From Albimonas sp036154955 (GTDB lineage: Bacteria; Pseudomonadota; Alphaproteobacteria; Rhodobacterales; Rhodobacteraceae): a stretch of DNA of 64,000 nt. Below, piece after piece: positions 35,354 to 43,546 of this stretch. Made by a program: the position numbers and the translations under genes. Under the pieces are notes generated by a model. It made no database searches, was not told where the DNA came from, and was given only the letters and a program-made list of their open reading frames with translations. Position 1 is the first letter of the stretch; each line of letters opens with the position of its first letter. The stretch is taken from NCBI GenBank assembly GCA_036154955.1, contig JAYZWL010000147.1, positions 1 through 64,000 on the forward strand, given 5' to 3'.

Positions 35354-36580
35354 TCATTCCTTCGCCGCGACGATGGCGCCGGCCCGGGCCAGCGCGTCGA
35401 TCTCCGCGGCCGTGAGACCGAGGACCGAGGACAGGACCTCGGCGTTGTGCTGCCCCAGCCGGGCGGAGGGGACGTAATCCGGCGCGGGCGCGTCGTGCAG
35501 GCGCAGCGGGCTGCCATGCACGAGGATGTCGCCGTATTCGGGATGCGCGATCTCCCGCAGCATGCCGCGGGCGTGCAGATGCGGATCGCGGGTCACTTCC
35601 AGCAGGTTGCGCACCGCCGCGCAGGGGGTTTTCTCGGCGCGGCAGCGGGCGACGATCTCCGCCCGCGGCAGGGTCGCGGTCCATTCGCCGACCAGCCGGT
35701 CGCACTCGTCGATATTGCGCAGCCGGTCGCGCACGGTGGCGAAGCGCGGGTCGTCGTCCAGCTCCGGCCGCCCCATGGCGCGGGTCAGGCCGGACCAGTG
35801 GTTCTCGTTGACCGAGATGATCGCCACATGCCCGTCCGAGGCCGGATAGACGTTGTAGGGCGCCTCGGCCAGCCCGCCATGCCGGTTGCCGGTGCGCGGC
35901 GCCGGGGCTTGGCTGTTGAACACGTCGGCGAGGTTGGAGGCCATGGCGGGATAGACCGTCTCCACCATCGCGATCTCCACCAGCCGCCCCTTGCCGGTGG
36001 TCTTGCGGTCGTAAAGCGCGGTGACGATCCCGGCGTAGAGATGCACGCCCGAGATGAAATCGGTGATCGCCGGCCCCGCCTTCACCGGCGGCCCGTCGGG
36101 GAACCCGGTCACCGACATGATGCCCGAGGCCGCCTGAATGGTCAGGTCCATGGCCAGTTTGTCCCGGTCCGGCCCCGACAGCCCGTAGCCGGAAGCGGAG
36201 GCGTAGATCAGGCCGGGATTGATCTCCCGCAGCGTCTCGTAACCCGCGCCCAGCCGGTCGAGCACGCCGGGGGCGTAGTTCTCCAGCAGAACGTCGGCCT
36301 TCGCGGCCAGCGCGCGCAGCAAGGCGACGCCCTCCCCGGTCTTCAGGTCGAGGCTGACGTTGCGCTTGTTGGCGTTGAGCATGGCGAAGGGCACGGCGTT
36401 GCCCTTCGAGATGCGGGCGCGGTGGCGCACCGGCTCGCCCTTCGGCGGCTCGATCTTGATGACGGTCGCCCCGGCCTGGGCCAGCAGGAAGCCCGCATAG
36501 GGCCCCTGATAGACCTGGCCGAGATCGAGCACGGTCACGCCCGCCAGCGGCGCGGCCGGGGAGGGGGCTTCAGAAGCCAT
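35354..36580 (-). CDS. Class III CoA-transferase (CaiB/BaiF family)
   Basis: The 408-residue enzyme has the CaiB/formyl-CoA transferase pattern: GVTVLDLGQVYQGPYAGFLLAQAGATVIKIEPP, LLENYAPGVLDRLG, SGYGLSGP, and MDLTIQAASG with the catalytic Asp near 145. It moves CoA between carboxylic acids, probably activating the acid imported by the Liv system encoded upstream. It overlaps the amidohydrolase gene by 11 bp. Confidence 0.92.
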   Translation of the reverse strand: MASEAPSPAAPLAGVTVLDLGQVYQGPYAGFLLAQAGATVIKIEPPKGEPVRHRARISKGNAVPFAMLNANKRNVSLDLKTGEGVALLRALAAKADVLLENYAPGVLDRLGAGYETLREINPGLIYASASGYGLSGPDRDKLAMDLTIQAASGIMSVTGFPDGPPVKAGPAITDFISGVHLYAGIVTALYDRKTTGKGRLVEIAMVETVYPAMASNLADVFNSQAPAPRTGNRHGGLAEAPYNVYPASDGHVAIISVNENHWSGLTRAMGRPELDDDPRFATVRDRLRNIDECDRLVGEWTATLPRAEIVARCRAEKTPCAAVRNLLEVTRDPHLHARGMLREIAHPEYGDILVHGSPLRLHDAPAPDYVPSARLGQHNAEVLSSVLGLTAAEIDALARAGAIVAAKE

Positions 36581-37430
36581 AGAGCCTCGCGGGATTGTCG
36601 ATGAGGATCTTCCGGCGCGTCGCCTCGTCCGGCACGCAGTCGAACAGGTGGCGCAGAAGGACCTGGAGGTCGGGCATCGTCTCGGCCGTATGGCCGACAT
36701 GGGGCCAGTCGCTGCCCCAGACCGCCTGCTCCGGCGCCGCCGCCACAATGGCGCGCATGAAGGGCGCGGTGTCGGCATAGGGCGCGCCGGTCCGGGTGTT
36801 GCGGTCGGCGCCCGAGATCTTGGTCCAGTAGCGCCCGGTCTTCAGCCGGTCGAGGAAGGCGAGATAGTCGGGATGGTCCGCGCCCTTGTCGGCCATGGTC
36901 CGGCACTGGTGGTCGATGACGAAGTCGAGCGGCAGCTTCTCCAGCTCCTCCGCCGCCTCGGCGAGGTCGGAGCACTCGATCCAGATCTGGGCGTGCCAGC
37001 CGCGCTCCGCGATGCGGGGGGCGAGCTTCACCAGGTCCTCGAACATGGTGCCCTGGGTGGAGACGGGCTTGCCGTCCTGCCGGATCATGGTGACGCGCAC
37101 CGCCTTGAAACCGACGTCGGTGAGTTCGTCCAGCCGCTTGTCGGTGACGTCGGGCGACAGGATCGCGGTGCCGCGCAGCCGGTCGGGGAAACGCTTGAGC
37201 GCGTCATAGGTGACCGCGTTGTCCTCGCCCGAGCCCACCGCGTGAACGATCACCCCGCGGGTGGCGCCGGTCTGCGCCCACATGTCGAACGCGTCCTCCA
37301 CGGTGAAGGGGCGGGCGGCGGTGAACTTGCCCTCCTTCTGCTGGGGGAAACGGTCGAAGGGGCCGTAGATGTGGAAATGACAGTCGCAGCTTCCCTCGGG
37401 CAGCCGCAGCGGGGCCTGTGCATCGGCCAT
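36570..37430 (-). CDS. Amidohydrolase-family protein (COG3618, PDC-hydrolase/lactonase-like)
   Basis: The 286-residue TIM-barrel protein has CDCHFHIYGP at the start (HxH), RGVIVHAVGSG, GFKAVRVTM, FVIDHQCR and WGSDWPHVGH with the catalytic Asp. This subgroup includes 2-pyrone-4,6-dicarboxylate hydrolase (LigI) and other lactonases. It would open a ring or lactone of the operon's substrate. It lies 33 bp after livF and overlaps the CoA-transferase gene, so it belongs to the same operon. Confidence 0.87.
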   Translation of the reverse strand: MADAQAPLRLPEGSCDCHFHIYGPFDRFPQQKEGKFTAARPFTVEDAFDMWAQTGATRGVIVHAVGSGEDNAVTYDALKRFPDRLRGTAILSPDVTDKRLDELTDVGFKAVRVTMIRQDGKPVSTQGTMFEDLVKLAPRIAERGWHAQIWIECSDLAEAAEELEKLPLDFVIDHQCRTMADKGADHPDYLAFLDRLKTGRYWTKISGADRNTRTGAPYADTAPFMRAIVAAAPEQAVWGSDWPHVGHTAETMPDLQVLLRHLFDCVPDEATRRKILIDNPARLYGF

Positions 37431-37463
37431 GATGGTTCCTCCCTTCGCGGGTTGATCCCGCGT

Positions 37464-38171
37464 TCAAACTCCCAGATAGGCGCGGCGGATGTCGGGGGAC
37501 GCCTCCAGCTCCGCCGCCGTGCCCTCCGCCGTGATCCGGCCCACGCGCAGCACGTAGCCGCGATCGGCGACCTTCAGGGCGGCGCGCATGTTCTGCTCCA
37601 CCAGCAGGGCCGAGATGCCCCGGGCCTTCAGCGAGGCGATGGCCCCCAGCACCGTGCGCGACAGCATCGGCGACAGGCCCAGCGAGGGTTCGTCCAGAAG
37701 CAGCAGCCGGGGCGAGGCCATCAGCCCGCGCCCGATGGCCAGCATCTGCTGCTCTCCCCCCGACAGCCCCCCGGCGAGCTGGTGGAATCGCTCCTCCAGC
37801 CGCGGGAACATCTCCAGCACGTCGTCGACGGAGAAATCCGGGCCGCCGCCATGCACGTCGATCAGGCGGAGATTGGCCTCCACCGTCATGCCGGGGAAGA
37901 TCTCCCGCCCTTCCGGGACGTGGCTGACGCCCAGCCGGGCCGTGGCCCAGGGCTTCATGCCGGTGATCTCGCGGCCGGCGTAGCGCACCGCCCCGCCGCG
38001 CACCGGCAGCACGCCGGATATGGCGTTGAGCAGCGTGGTCTTGCCGGCCCCGTTGGCGCCGAGGATGGCGACCGTCTCGCCCTCGCGCACCGACAGCGAC
38101 ACCTCGCGCAGCGCGGTCACCCGGCCATAGGCGACGGAGAGGTCCGAGACCTCCAGCAGGGTCTCAGTCAT
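37464..38171 (-). CDS. livF: Branched-chain amino acid-type ABC transporter ATP-binding protein LivF
   Basis: The 235-residue ATPase has Walker A GANGAGKT, signature LAGGLSGGEQQMLAIGRGLM, Walker B LLLLDEPSLGLSP and the LivF marker VPEGREIFPGMTV. It pairs with LivG to power the LivHM permease. Its start overlaps livG by 8 bp. The catabolic neighbours suggest that the substrate is an organic acid rather than leucine. Confidence 0.93.
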   Translation of the reverse strand: MTETLLEVSDLSVAYGRVTALREVSLSVREGETVAILGANGAGKTTLLNAISGVLPVRGGAVRYAGREITGMKPWATARLGVSHVPEGREIFPGMTVEANLRLIDVHGGGPDFSVDDVLEMFPRLEERFHQLAGGLSGGEQQMLAIGRGLMASPRLLLLDEPSLGLSPMLSRTVLGAIASLKARGISALLVEQNMRAALKVADRGYVLRVGRITAEGTAAELEASPDIRRAYLGV

Positions 38172-38934
38172 CGTCGTCGGTCCCCAGATAGGCGGCCACC
38201 ACGTCGGGATGGGCCAGCGCGCGTTCGGGCGTGTCGGAGACGACGGGCAGCCCGTCGACCATCACCAGCACCTCCGAGCACAGCGCCCCGATGGCGGCCA
38301 TGTCATGCTCCACCACCACGATGGTCCGGCCGCGGGCGATGTCGCGCACCAGGGCGATGAACTCCGCGGTCTCGGCGTCGTTCATGCCGGCCACGGGTTC
38401 GTCCAGGAACAGGATCTTCGGGTCGTTCATCAGCATGATGGCCACCGCCAGCCGGCGCTGGGTGCCGTAGGCGAGCGAGGCGGCCGGCTGGTCGGCCAGC
38501 GCGGTCAGCCCGCAGGTGTCGAGCACCGCGTCGGCGCGGCTCTCGAACCCCGCCATATCCTCCCGCCAGGTCCCGGCGCGCAGGATCCGGTGCAGGACCG
38601 AGTGGCGCATCCGCCCGAAGCTCGCCAGCAGCAGGTTCTCGCGCACCGAGCCGTCGCGGAAGATCGCGGTGCGCTGGAAGGTGCGCCCCACCCCGCCCTG
38701 CGCGACCTGGTGGGCGGGGACCGCCGCCACGTCCATGCCCAGAACCGAGACCCGGCCGGAGGTCGGCTTGGTGATCCCGCACAGGATGTCGAACATGGTG
38801 GACTTGCCGGCCCCGTTCGGCCCGATCAGCCCGTGAATCGCCCCCTCCGGAATGCGCAGGTCCACGCCCTTCAGCGCCGCGACGCCGCCGTAACGCTTCT
38901 GGACGCCCTCCGCCTCCACCGCCCAGACGGTCAT
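38164..38934 (-). CDS. livG: Branched-chain amino acid-type ABC transporter ATP-binding protein LivG
   Basis: The 256-residue ATPase has Walker A GPNGAGKS, the LivG-type VGRTFQRTAIF and VRENLLLA, the signature LAYGTQRRLAVAIML and Walker B ILFLDEPVAGMN. ATG 38934 overlaps the livM stop (ATGA), so I prefer it to a longer frame. It is the second ATPase subunit of the importer. Confidence 0.93.
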   Translation of the reverse strand: MTVWAVEAEGVQKRYGGVAALKGVDLRIPEGAIHGLIGPNGAGKSTMFDILCGITKPTSGRVSVLGMDVAAVPAHQVAQGGVGRTFQRTAIFRDGSVRENLLLASFGRMRHSVLHRILRAGTWREDMAGFESRADAVLDTCGLTALADQPAASLAYGTQRRLAVAIMLMNDPKILFLDEPVAGMNDAETAEFIALVRDIARGRTIVVVEHDMAAIGALCSEVLVMVDGLPVVSDTPERALAHPDVVAAYLGTDDDD

Positions 38935-39941
38935 GACGCGTCCCCCTTGCGGGCATGGGTCAGGCGGGCGGCGGCGGCCTTCCACAGCTGGTGCAGGCCC
39001 CCGGGCGCCGCGACCATCACCAGGATGATGAGCAGCGAGAACACCAGAACCTTCACATTGGGGTCGAGGTCGAGGAACTGGGGCAGGATGGTGAAGATCA
39101 CCGCCCCGACCGCGGGGCCGAAGATCAGCCCGACCCCCCCGATCAGCGCCGCCAGCAGCGCGTCCACCGTGCGCAGCACCGACATGACCTCGGGCGTCAC
39201 GATCTGGGTGTAGGGCAGCGACAGGGCCCCGGCCAGCGCGGCGATCGGCGCGCTGAGCACCAGCGCCTTCAGCCGCTCCCGGAACACGTCGATGCCGAGC
39301 GAACGGGCCAGGTGCGGGCCCTGCCGGATCGCCTCCATCGCCCGCCCGAAGCGCGACGAGCGGATGTGGTAGAGCAGCGCCAGCACCGCCAGCAGCACCG
39401 CCGCGGCGACGAAGAAATAGGTCGCCGGCTGGCTGAGGTCGAACGGCCCGACCGCGAGACGGGAGAAGCCGAACAGCCCCAGCGGCCCGCCGGTGACGTC
39501 GAGGTTCAGCGCGGTGACCATCGCCACCCCCGACAGCCCCCAGGACACGATGGAGAAATAGGCCCCGGTCAGGTGCAGGGTCAGCCAGCCGATGGGCGCG
39601 GCCAGCGCCGCGGCGACGACCATGCCGATGACCACCCCCGCCTCATAGGGCAGGCCCAGATGGTGCATGGTCATCGCCGGGGCGTAGGCGCCCAGCCCGT
39701 AGAACATGCAATGGCCGAGCGGCACCTCGCCCAGGCCGCCCAGCATCACGTTGACGCTGAGTGCGAACAGCGCGAAGCCGCAGGTGTAGCCGGCGAGGTT
39801 CAGGAGGAACGGGTCCCCGTCCAGCCCGAACCCCGCCGCCAGGACCGCGGCGATCCCCAGCGCCATCAGCCCCGCTCCGCGCAGGGACGCGGAGCCCCCC
39901 CGCGCCCGCGGTCCGGGCGCGCTTTCGGTGATGTCCGTCAT
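38931..39941 (-). CDS. livM: Branched-chain amino acid-type ABC transporter permease LivM
   Basis: The 336-residue permease has about nine helices and LivM features: NVMLGGLGEVPLGHCMFYGLGAY, LTGAYFSIVSWGLS, and RSSRFGRAMEAIRQGPHLARSLGIDV (EAA-like loop). The C-terminal half contains LLAALIGGVGLIFGPAVGAV. It starts 4 bp after the livH stop. Confidence 0.92.
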   Translation of the reverse strand: MTDITESAPGPRARGGSASLRGAGLMALGIAAVLAAGFGLDGDPFLLNLAGYTCGFALFALSVNVMLGGLGEVPLGHCMFYGLGAYAPAMTMHHLGLPYEAGVVIGMVVAAALAAPIGWLTLHLTGAYFSIVSWGLSGVAMVTALNLDVTGGPLGLFGFSRLAVGPFDLSQPATYFFVAAAVLLAVLALLYHIRSSRFGRAMEAIRQGPHLARSLGIDVFRERLKALVLSAPIAALAGALSLPYTQIVTPEVMSVLRTVDALLAALIGGVGLIFGPAVGAVIFTILPQFLDLDPNVKVLVFSLLIILVMVAAPGGLHQLWKAAAARLTHARKGDAS

Positions 39942-39945
39942 GGGC

Positions 39946-40821
39946 TCAGTGCCTGTCGAGTTGAGCGCGCCCCATCAGGCCCTGGGGCCTGAGCAGCAGC
40001 ACGAGAATGACCAGGATCCAGCCCAGGGCCGGCGTCCAGGAGACCGAAACGTAGGTCTCGAACAGCGCGTTCCCCAGGCCGATGACCAGCGCCCCCAGCA
40101 TGGCTCCGCCGATGGAGCCGAGGCCGCCGAGGATGACCACGGTGAAGGCGACGATGACGTTGGCGTCCCCCATGGTCGGAAAGGCCGAGATCATCGGCCC
40201 GATCAGCGCGCCGGCGAGGCCCGCCGCCGAGATGCCCAGCAGGAAGGACAGCGACCGGATCAGCGGCACGTTGATCCCCGAATAGAGCGCGCCGCGGGCG
40301 TTCTGCGACACGGCGAGGATCTGCTGCCCCTTCACCGTGCGCCGCAGCCAGACCGAGAAGCCCAGCAGCACCGCCACCGAGGCCGCGGCGATGAACAGCC
40401 TTTGCGCCGACAGGAAGAACCCGCCCGCCGACACCGCCGCCTGCCCGAAGGGCGAGGGCACCGGCAGCGGGTCCGGCCCCACGGTCAGGATGATCGCCGC
40501 CACGATGGCCTGGGAGAGGGCGAAGGTCACGATGATCGACCCGTGCTCCCCCTGGTCGTAAAGCGCGCGGCGCACGATCGTCGTCTCCAGCGCCCAGCCG
40601 ATGGCGGCGACGCAGAGCACCGCGGCCGGGATGGCGAGGAGGTAGGGGAACCCCGCCTCCTCCAGCAGCAGCGTGGCGTAGGCGCCGAGCGCGAAGAACG
40701 CTCCATGCGCGAAGTTCACGATATGCAGCGTCCCGAAGATCACCGTCAGCCCCACGGCGACGAGCGCGTAGCCCGCCCCGAGGATCAGCCCGTTGATCAG
40801 GGTTTGCAGCAAAAGGTCCAT
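39946..40821 (-). CDS. livH: Branched-chain amino acid-type ABC transporter permease LivH
   Basis: The 291-residue permease has about eight helices: LLLQTLINGLILGAGYALVAVGLTVIFG at the start, IVNFAHGAFFALGAY, ALSQAIVAAIILTVG, and IVAFTVVILGGLGSIGGAMLGALVIGLG. All are LivH hallmarks. It begins 34 bp after the binding-protein stop. Confidence 0.93.
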   Translation of the reverse strand: MDLLLQTLINGLILGAGYALVAVGLTVIFGTLHIVNFAHGAFFALGAYATLLLEEAGFPYLLAIPAAVLCVAAIGWALETTIVRRALYDQGEHGSIIVTFALSQAIVAAIILTVGPDPLPVPSPFGQAAVSAGGFFLSAQRLFIAAASVAVLLGFSVWLRRTVKGQQILAVSQNARGALYSGINVPLIRSLSFLLGISAAGLAGALIGPMISAFPTMGDANVIVAFTVVILGGLGSIGGAMLGALVIGLGNALFETYVSVSWTPALGWILVILVLLLRPQGLMGRAQLDRH

Positions 40822-40855
40822 GGCGGGGCCTCCGGCGATCTTCAGGCGCTGCGGC

Positions 40856-41992
40856 TCACTTCACCTCGAAGGTGTCGAGCAGCGACACGTCCTCGCCGGT
40901 CACCTTGTGGATGTAGAAGTAGGGAGCCTTGGCCCGGCCTTTCTCGTCGAAGGCGATCTCGCCGCGCGGGGTGGTCCAGGTTTCGGCGCGCAGCGTGTCG
41001 GAGATCTTGGCGTAGTCGCTGTCGGTCCCGGCCTTGTCCATGGCGGCGGCGACGACCTTGACCGCCTCGTAGACCACCAGCACCACCTTGTTGGGGGCGA
41101 CGCCGTTGGCCTGCTGGAACTTGTCGATGAACTCGGCCATGTCCCCGGTCGCGCCCTCGGCGATGAAGATGTCGGCGGTGATCACGCCCTCCATGGCCCC
41201 CTCGGCCGGCACGATGGCGGAACGCTGGACGGTGCCGACGGCGTGCGCCTCCATCGGGAAGCCGCCCTGCTGGCGGATCTGCTTCCAGATCTGGGCGGTG
41301 CGGGCCGGATAGGCGTCGATCACGTAGATCATGTCCGCGCCGGTGGCCTTCAGCCGGGTGATGATCGAGGTGAAGTCGGTGGTGGCGCCGTCATAGGTGG
41401 CGATTTCGGCGATCTCCTCGCCCCGGTCCTTGGCGATATGCTCCAGGTTCTCCAGCACCGCCTTGTTGAACTCGGTGTTCTCGCCCATCACCGCGATGGC
41501 TTTGGGCTTCATCTCGTCGATCAGGTAGCTGTGGAAGATGGTGGCGTTGGTCGAGGCGGTGTTGTTGATCTGGAACAGCCAGGGCGAGCCCTGCCCGGTG
41601 ATCGCATCGGCCTGGGCGCCCGGGTTCACGTGCAGGATGCGGTTCTTGGTGATCGCGCTTTCGGCCAGCGTGATCGAGCTGTTCATGCCGGCGATGATCG
41701 CCTTCACCCGCTCCCGCGTCATCAGCTTCTGGACCGCGGCCACGCCGTCCTGCGGGGTGCCCTTCTCGTCCTCGTAGACCAGCTCGATCTGCCGGCCGCC
41801 GAGGATGCCGCCGGCCTCGTTGATCTCGGCCGCGGCCATCTCGGCGCCCAGCTTGCCGTCCTTGCCGTAGCCGGCGGTGGGGCCGGTCAGCGGCAGGACC
41901 ATGCCGATGCGCACCGGGTCTGCGGCCTGGGCCGGGGTGGAGAGAACGGCGGCCGCAAGGATGGCGAGCGCGGCCTTGGCGCGAAGTTTCAT
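40856..41992 (-). CDS. livK: Periplasmic binding protein of the Liv-type importer
   Basis: The 378-residue protein has a signal peptide (AKAALAILAAAVLSTPAQAA). The type I periplasmic binding fold follows: RIGMVLPLTGPTAGYGKDGKLGAEMAAAEINEAGGILG, VQKLMTRERVKAIIAGMNSSITLA, and a hinge region with FQINNTASTNATIFHSYL. Members of this branch bind aromatic acids, amides or amino acids. GGGAGG precedes ATG 41992. It is the first gene of an eight-gene operon facing the IclR gene. Confidence 0.92.
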   Translation of the reverse strand: MKLRAKAALAILAAAVLSTPAQAADPVRIGMVLPLTGPTAGYGKDGKLGAEMAAAEINEAGGILGGRQIELVYEDEKGTPQDGVAAVQKLMTRERVKAIIAGMNSSITLAESAITKNRILHVNPGAQADAITGQGSPWLFQINNTASTNATIFHSYLIDEMKPKAIAVMGENTEFNKAVLENLEHIAKDRGEEIAEIATYDGATTDFTSIITRLKATGADMIYVIDAYPARTAQIWKQIRQQGGFPMEAHAVGTVQRSAIVPAEGAMEGVITADIFIAEGATGDMAEFIDKFQQANGVAPNKVVLVVYEAVKVVAAAMDKAGTDSDYAKISDTLRAETWTTPRGEIAFDEKGRAKAPYFYIHKVTGEDVSLLDTFEVK

Positions 41993-42132
41993 GGTGACCT
42001 CCCAGTCATGTCCGGCCGCTTCGGCGCGGCGTCTGTTCGCTTGGGCGAGTCCCCCAAGGGGCGCTTCGCCTGCGCCGCGACCGTAAGGCGCCCGAATTCC
42101 GGGCGTCCATAATTTTCGCATGGTTGATTTTG

Positions 42133-42149
42133 TTTTCTCATATATGAAA
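42133..42149 (+). promoter_or_regulatory. Operator-like motif, copy A
   Basis: TTTTC-T-CATATATGA contains the perfect 10-bp palindrome TCATATATGA (42138-42147). It shares TTTTC-n-CATAT-n-T with copy B at 42368-42385 on the opposite strand. It lies about 145 bp upstream of livK. Confidence 0.5.
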
Positions 42150-42367
42150 TTGACCGATTTCCGCGGCAGCGGATCACGGCGCATCCCCCGGCATGGCCGC
42201 ATCCGACCCACCCGACCGGGCAGGACGCGCCTTCGTCCCTTTCAGTAATAGGATTGGGCGCGTCGCGCCCACGCCGCGCCCCGGGCGTCGCCCCGGGGTC
42301 GCCGGCTCGCCGCGGCGGACGGTTGACGCCGCCCGCCTCGCCCGGCTACCAGTTTTCGACGCGGAGC

Positions 42368-42385
42368 CACTACATATGTGAAAAG
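42368..42385 (-). promoter_or_regulatory. Operator-like motif, copy B, at the iclR start
   Basis: On the minus strand this reads CTTTTCACATATGTAGTG, with the palindrome ACATATGT inside. It matches copy A at 11 of 13 core positions and ends 2 bp before the GTG start of the IclR gene. Autoregulation would fit. Confidence 0.5.
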
Positions 42386-42387
42386 CA

Positions 42388-43131
42388 GTGACCGACAGCA
42401 CCATCAAGACGGCCCGCCGGATCTTCGAGGTTCTGGAGCACTTCGAGGCGGTCCGTCGCCCGGTCTCGCTCAAGGAGATCCAGAAGGCCCACGGATATCC
42501 GGCGTCGAGCGCCTCGACGCTGCTGAAAAGCATGGTGAGCCTCGGCTACCTGTTCTACGACAGCTACAACCGCACCTACATGCCGACCATGCGCATCGCC
42601 CAGATGGGCGGATGGCTGAAGACCGAGCTGTTCGGGGAGGACGCGATCCTCGCGGTGGTGGACGAGGTCCATGCGGCGGTGGACGAGCTGGTCAACATCT
42701 CCACCCAGTCCGACCTGCACGCGCAATACATCCACTGCGTCCAGTCCTCCAAGCGGCTGCGCTTCGAGGTGACGCCGGGGGACATCCGCCCGCTGGCGCG
42801 CTCGGGCGTGGGGCGGGTGATGCTGTCCACCCATACGGACGCGGAGATCGAGCGGCTGATGCGCCGCATCCAGGCCGCCTGCCCGCCGGAGGAGCACATG
42901 GCGCTGCCCGAGCTGATGGCCATCGTCAACGGCATCCGCCGCGACGGCTACCTGTTCTCGCGCCATATCGTGGTGCAGGACGCGGGCGTCATCGCCATGC
43001 CCCTGCCGCGGCGCAGCTTCGGGCGGACCTTCGTGCTGGGCGTGGGCGGGCCGGTGTCGCGGCTGGAGGAGGCGCAGGCCCCGATCCTCGCCGCCATGCG
43101 CGCCGCCATCGCGCGGCATCTGCCGGACTGA
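42388..43131 (+). CDS. IclR-family transcriptional regulator
   Basis: The 247-residue protein has an N-terminal winged helix-turn-helix (TARRIFEVLEHFEAVRRPVSLKEIQKAHGYPASSASTLLKSMVSLGYL, in sequence). The IclR effector domain follows with ALPELMAIVNGIRRDGY and RRSFGRTFVLGVGGPV. It most likely controls the divergent liv/CoA-transferase operon and itself. The start is GTG 42388 with no good Shine-Dalgarno; ATG 42376 is followed at once by TGA. An out-of-frame GTG at 42378 overlaps. Confidence 0.88.
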   Translation: MTDSTIKTARRIFEVLEHFEAVRRPVSLKEIQKAHGYPASSASTLLKSMVSLGYLFYDSYNRTYMPTMRIAQMGGWLKTELFGEDAILAVVDEVHAAVDELVNISTQSDLHAQYIHCVQSSKRLRFEVTPGDIRPLARSGVGRVMLSTHTDAEIERLMRRIQAACPPEEHMALPELMAIVNGIRRDGYLFSRHIVVQDAGVIAMPLPRRSFGRTFVLGVGGPVSRLEEAQAPILAAMRAAIARHLPD

Positions 43132-43175
43132 GCCGCCGCAGGAGGGGGAGGCGGGAGGACGCTTCGCGCGGGAGG

Positions 43176-43252
43176 TGGTGACCCCGACAGGATTCGAACC
43201 TGTAACCTGCCCCTTAGGAGGGGGCTGCTCTATCCAGTTGAGCCACGGGGCC
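43176..43252 (-). tRNA. tRNA-Arg (anticodon CCT)
   Basis: On the minus strand the acceptor GGCCCCG pairs with CGGGGTC (one G-U). The anticodon loop CTCCTAA is closed by a C/G-rich stem, and the T arm is ACAGG-TTCGAAT-CCTGT. Discriminator A and CCA are encoded. 77 nt including CCA. Confidence 0.95.
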
Positions 43253-43546
43253 GCCGCAGGCGTGATAGCCGCGCCGGACGGGGCGGGTCAACGCGGCGCA
43301 GGCGACGGACGACGGAAAGGCGGGGCGCGGAAAGGCGGAAGGGCGCGGGGGCGGCGCCTCGACGTCGCGGCGGGCGGAATCCCCGCCGGCTCCCCTGTTC
43401 CGCGCCGCCGGCGCCGGCTATCGTTCGCGCACGAAAGATCGCGGCGACGACCGCCCGCGCCGACGCAGGGCGCAAGGCGGCGGATTCGGGGGATCGCGCC
43501 GGGCGGGACCGCCGGCGCGGAAACAGGACGGAAAGGGGGCCCGCGC

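Larger units (their letters stand above)
41993..42387. other. Divergent regulatory region livK/iclR
   Basis: 395 bp. The part from 42105 to 42165 is markedly AT-rich and is the likely livK promoter. It contains one copy of an operator-like motif; a second copy overlaps the iclR start. The remainder (42180-42350) is GC-rich and without visible features. Confidence 0.6.

Noticed and set aside
37464..41992. Leucine/isoleucine/valine importer in the strict sense
   Set aside because: The subunits are Liv-type, but the downstream CoA-transferase, amidohydrolase and OYE in the same operon point to another substrate.
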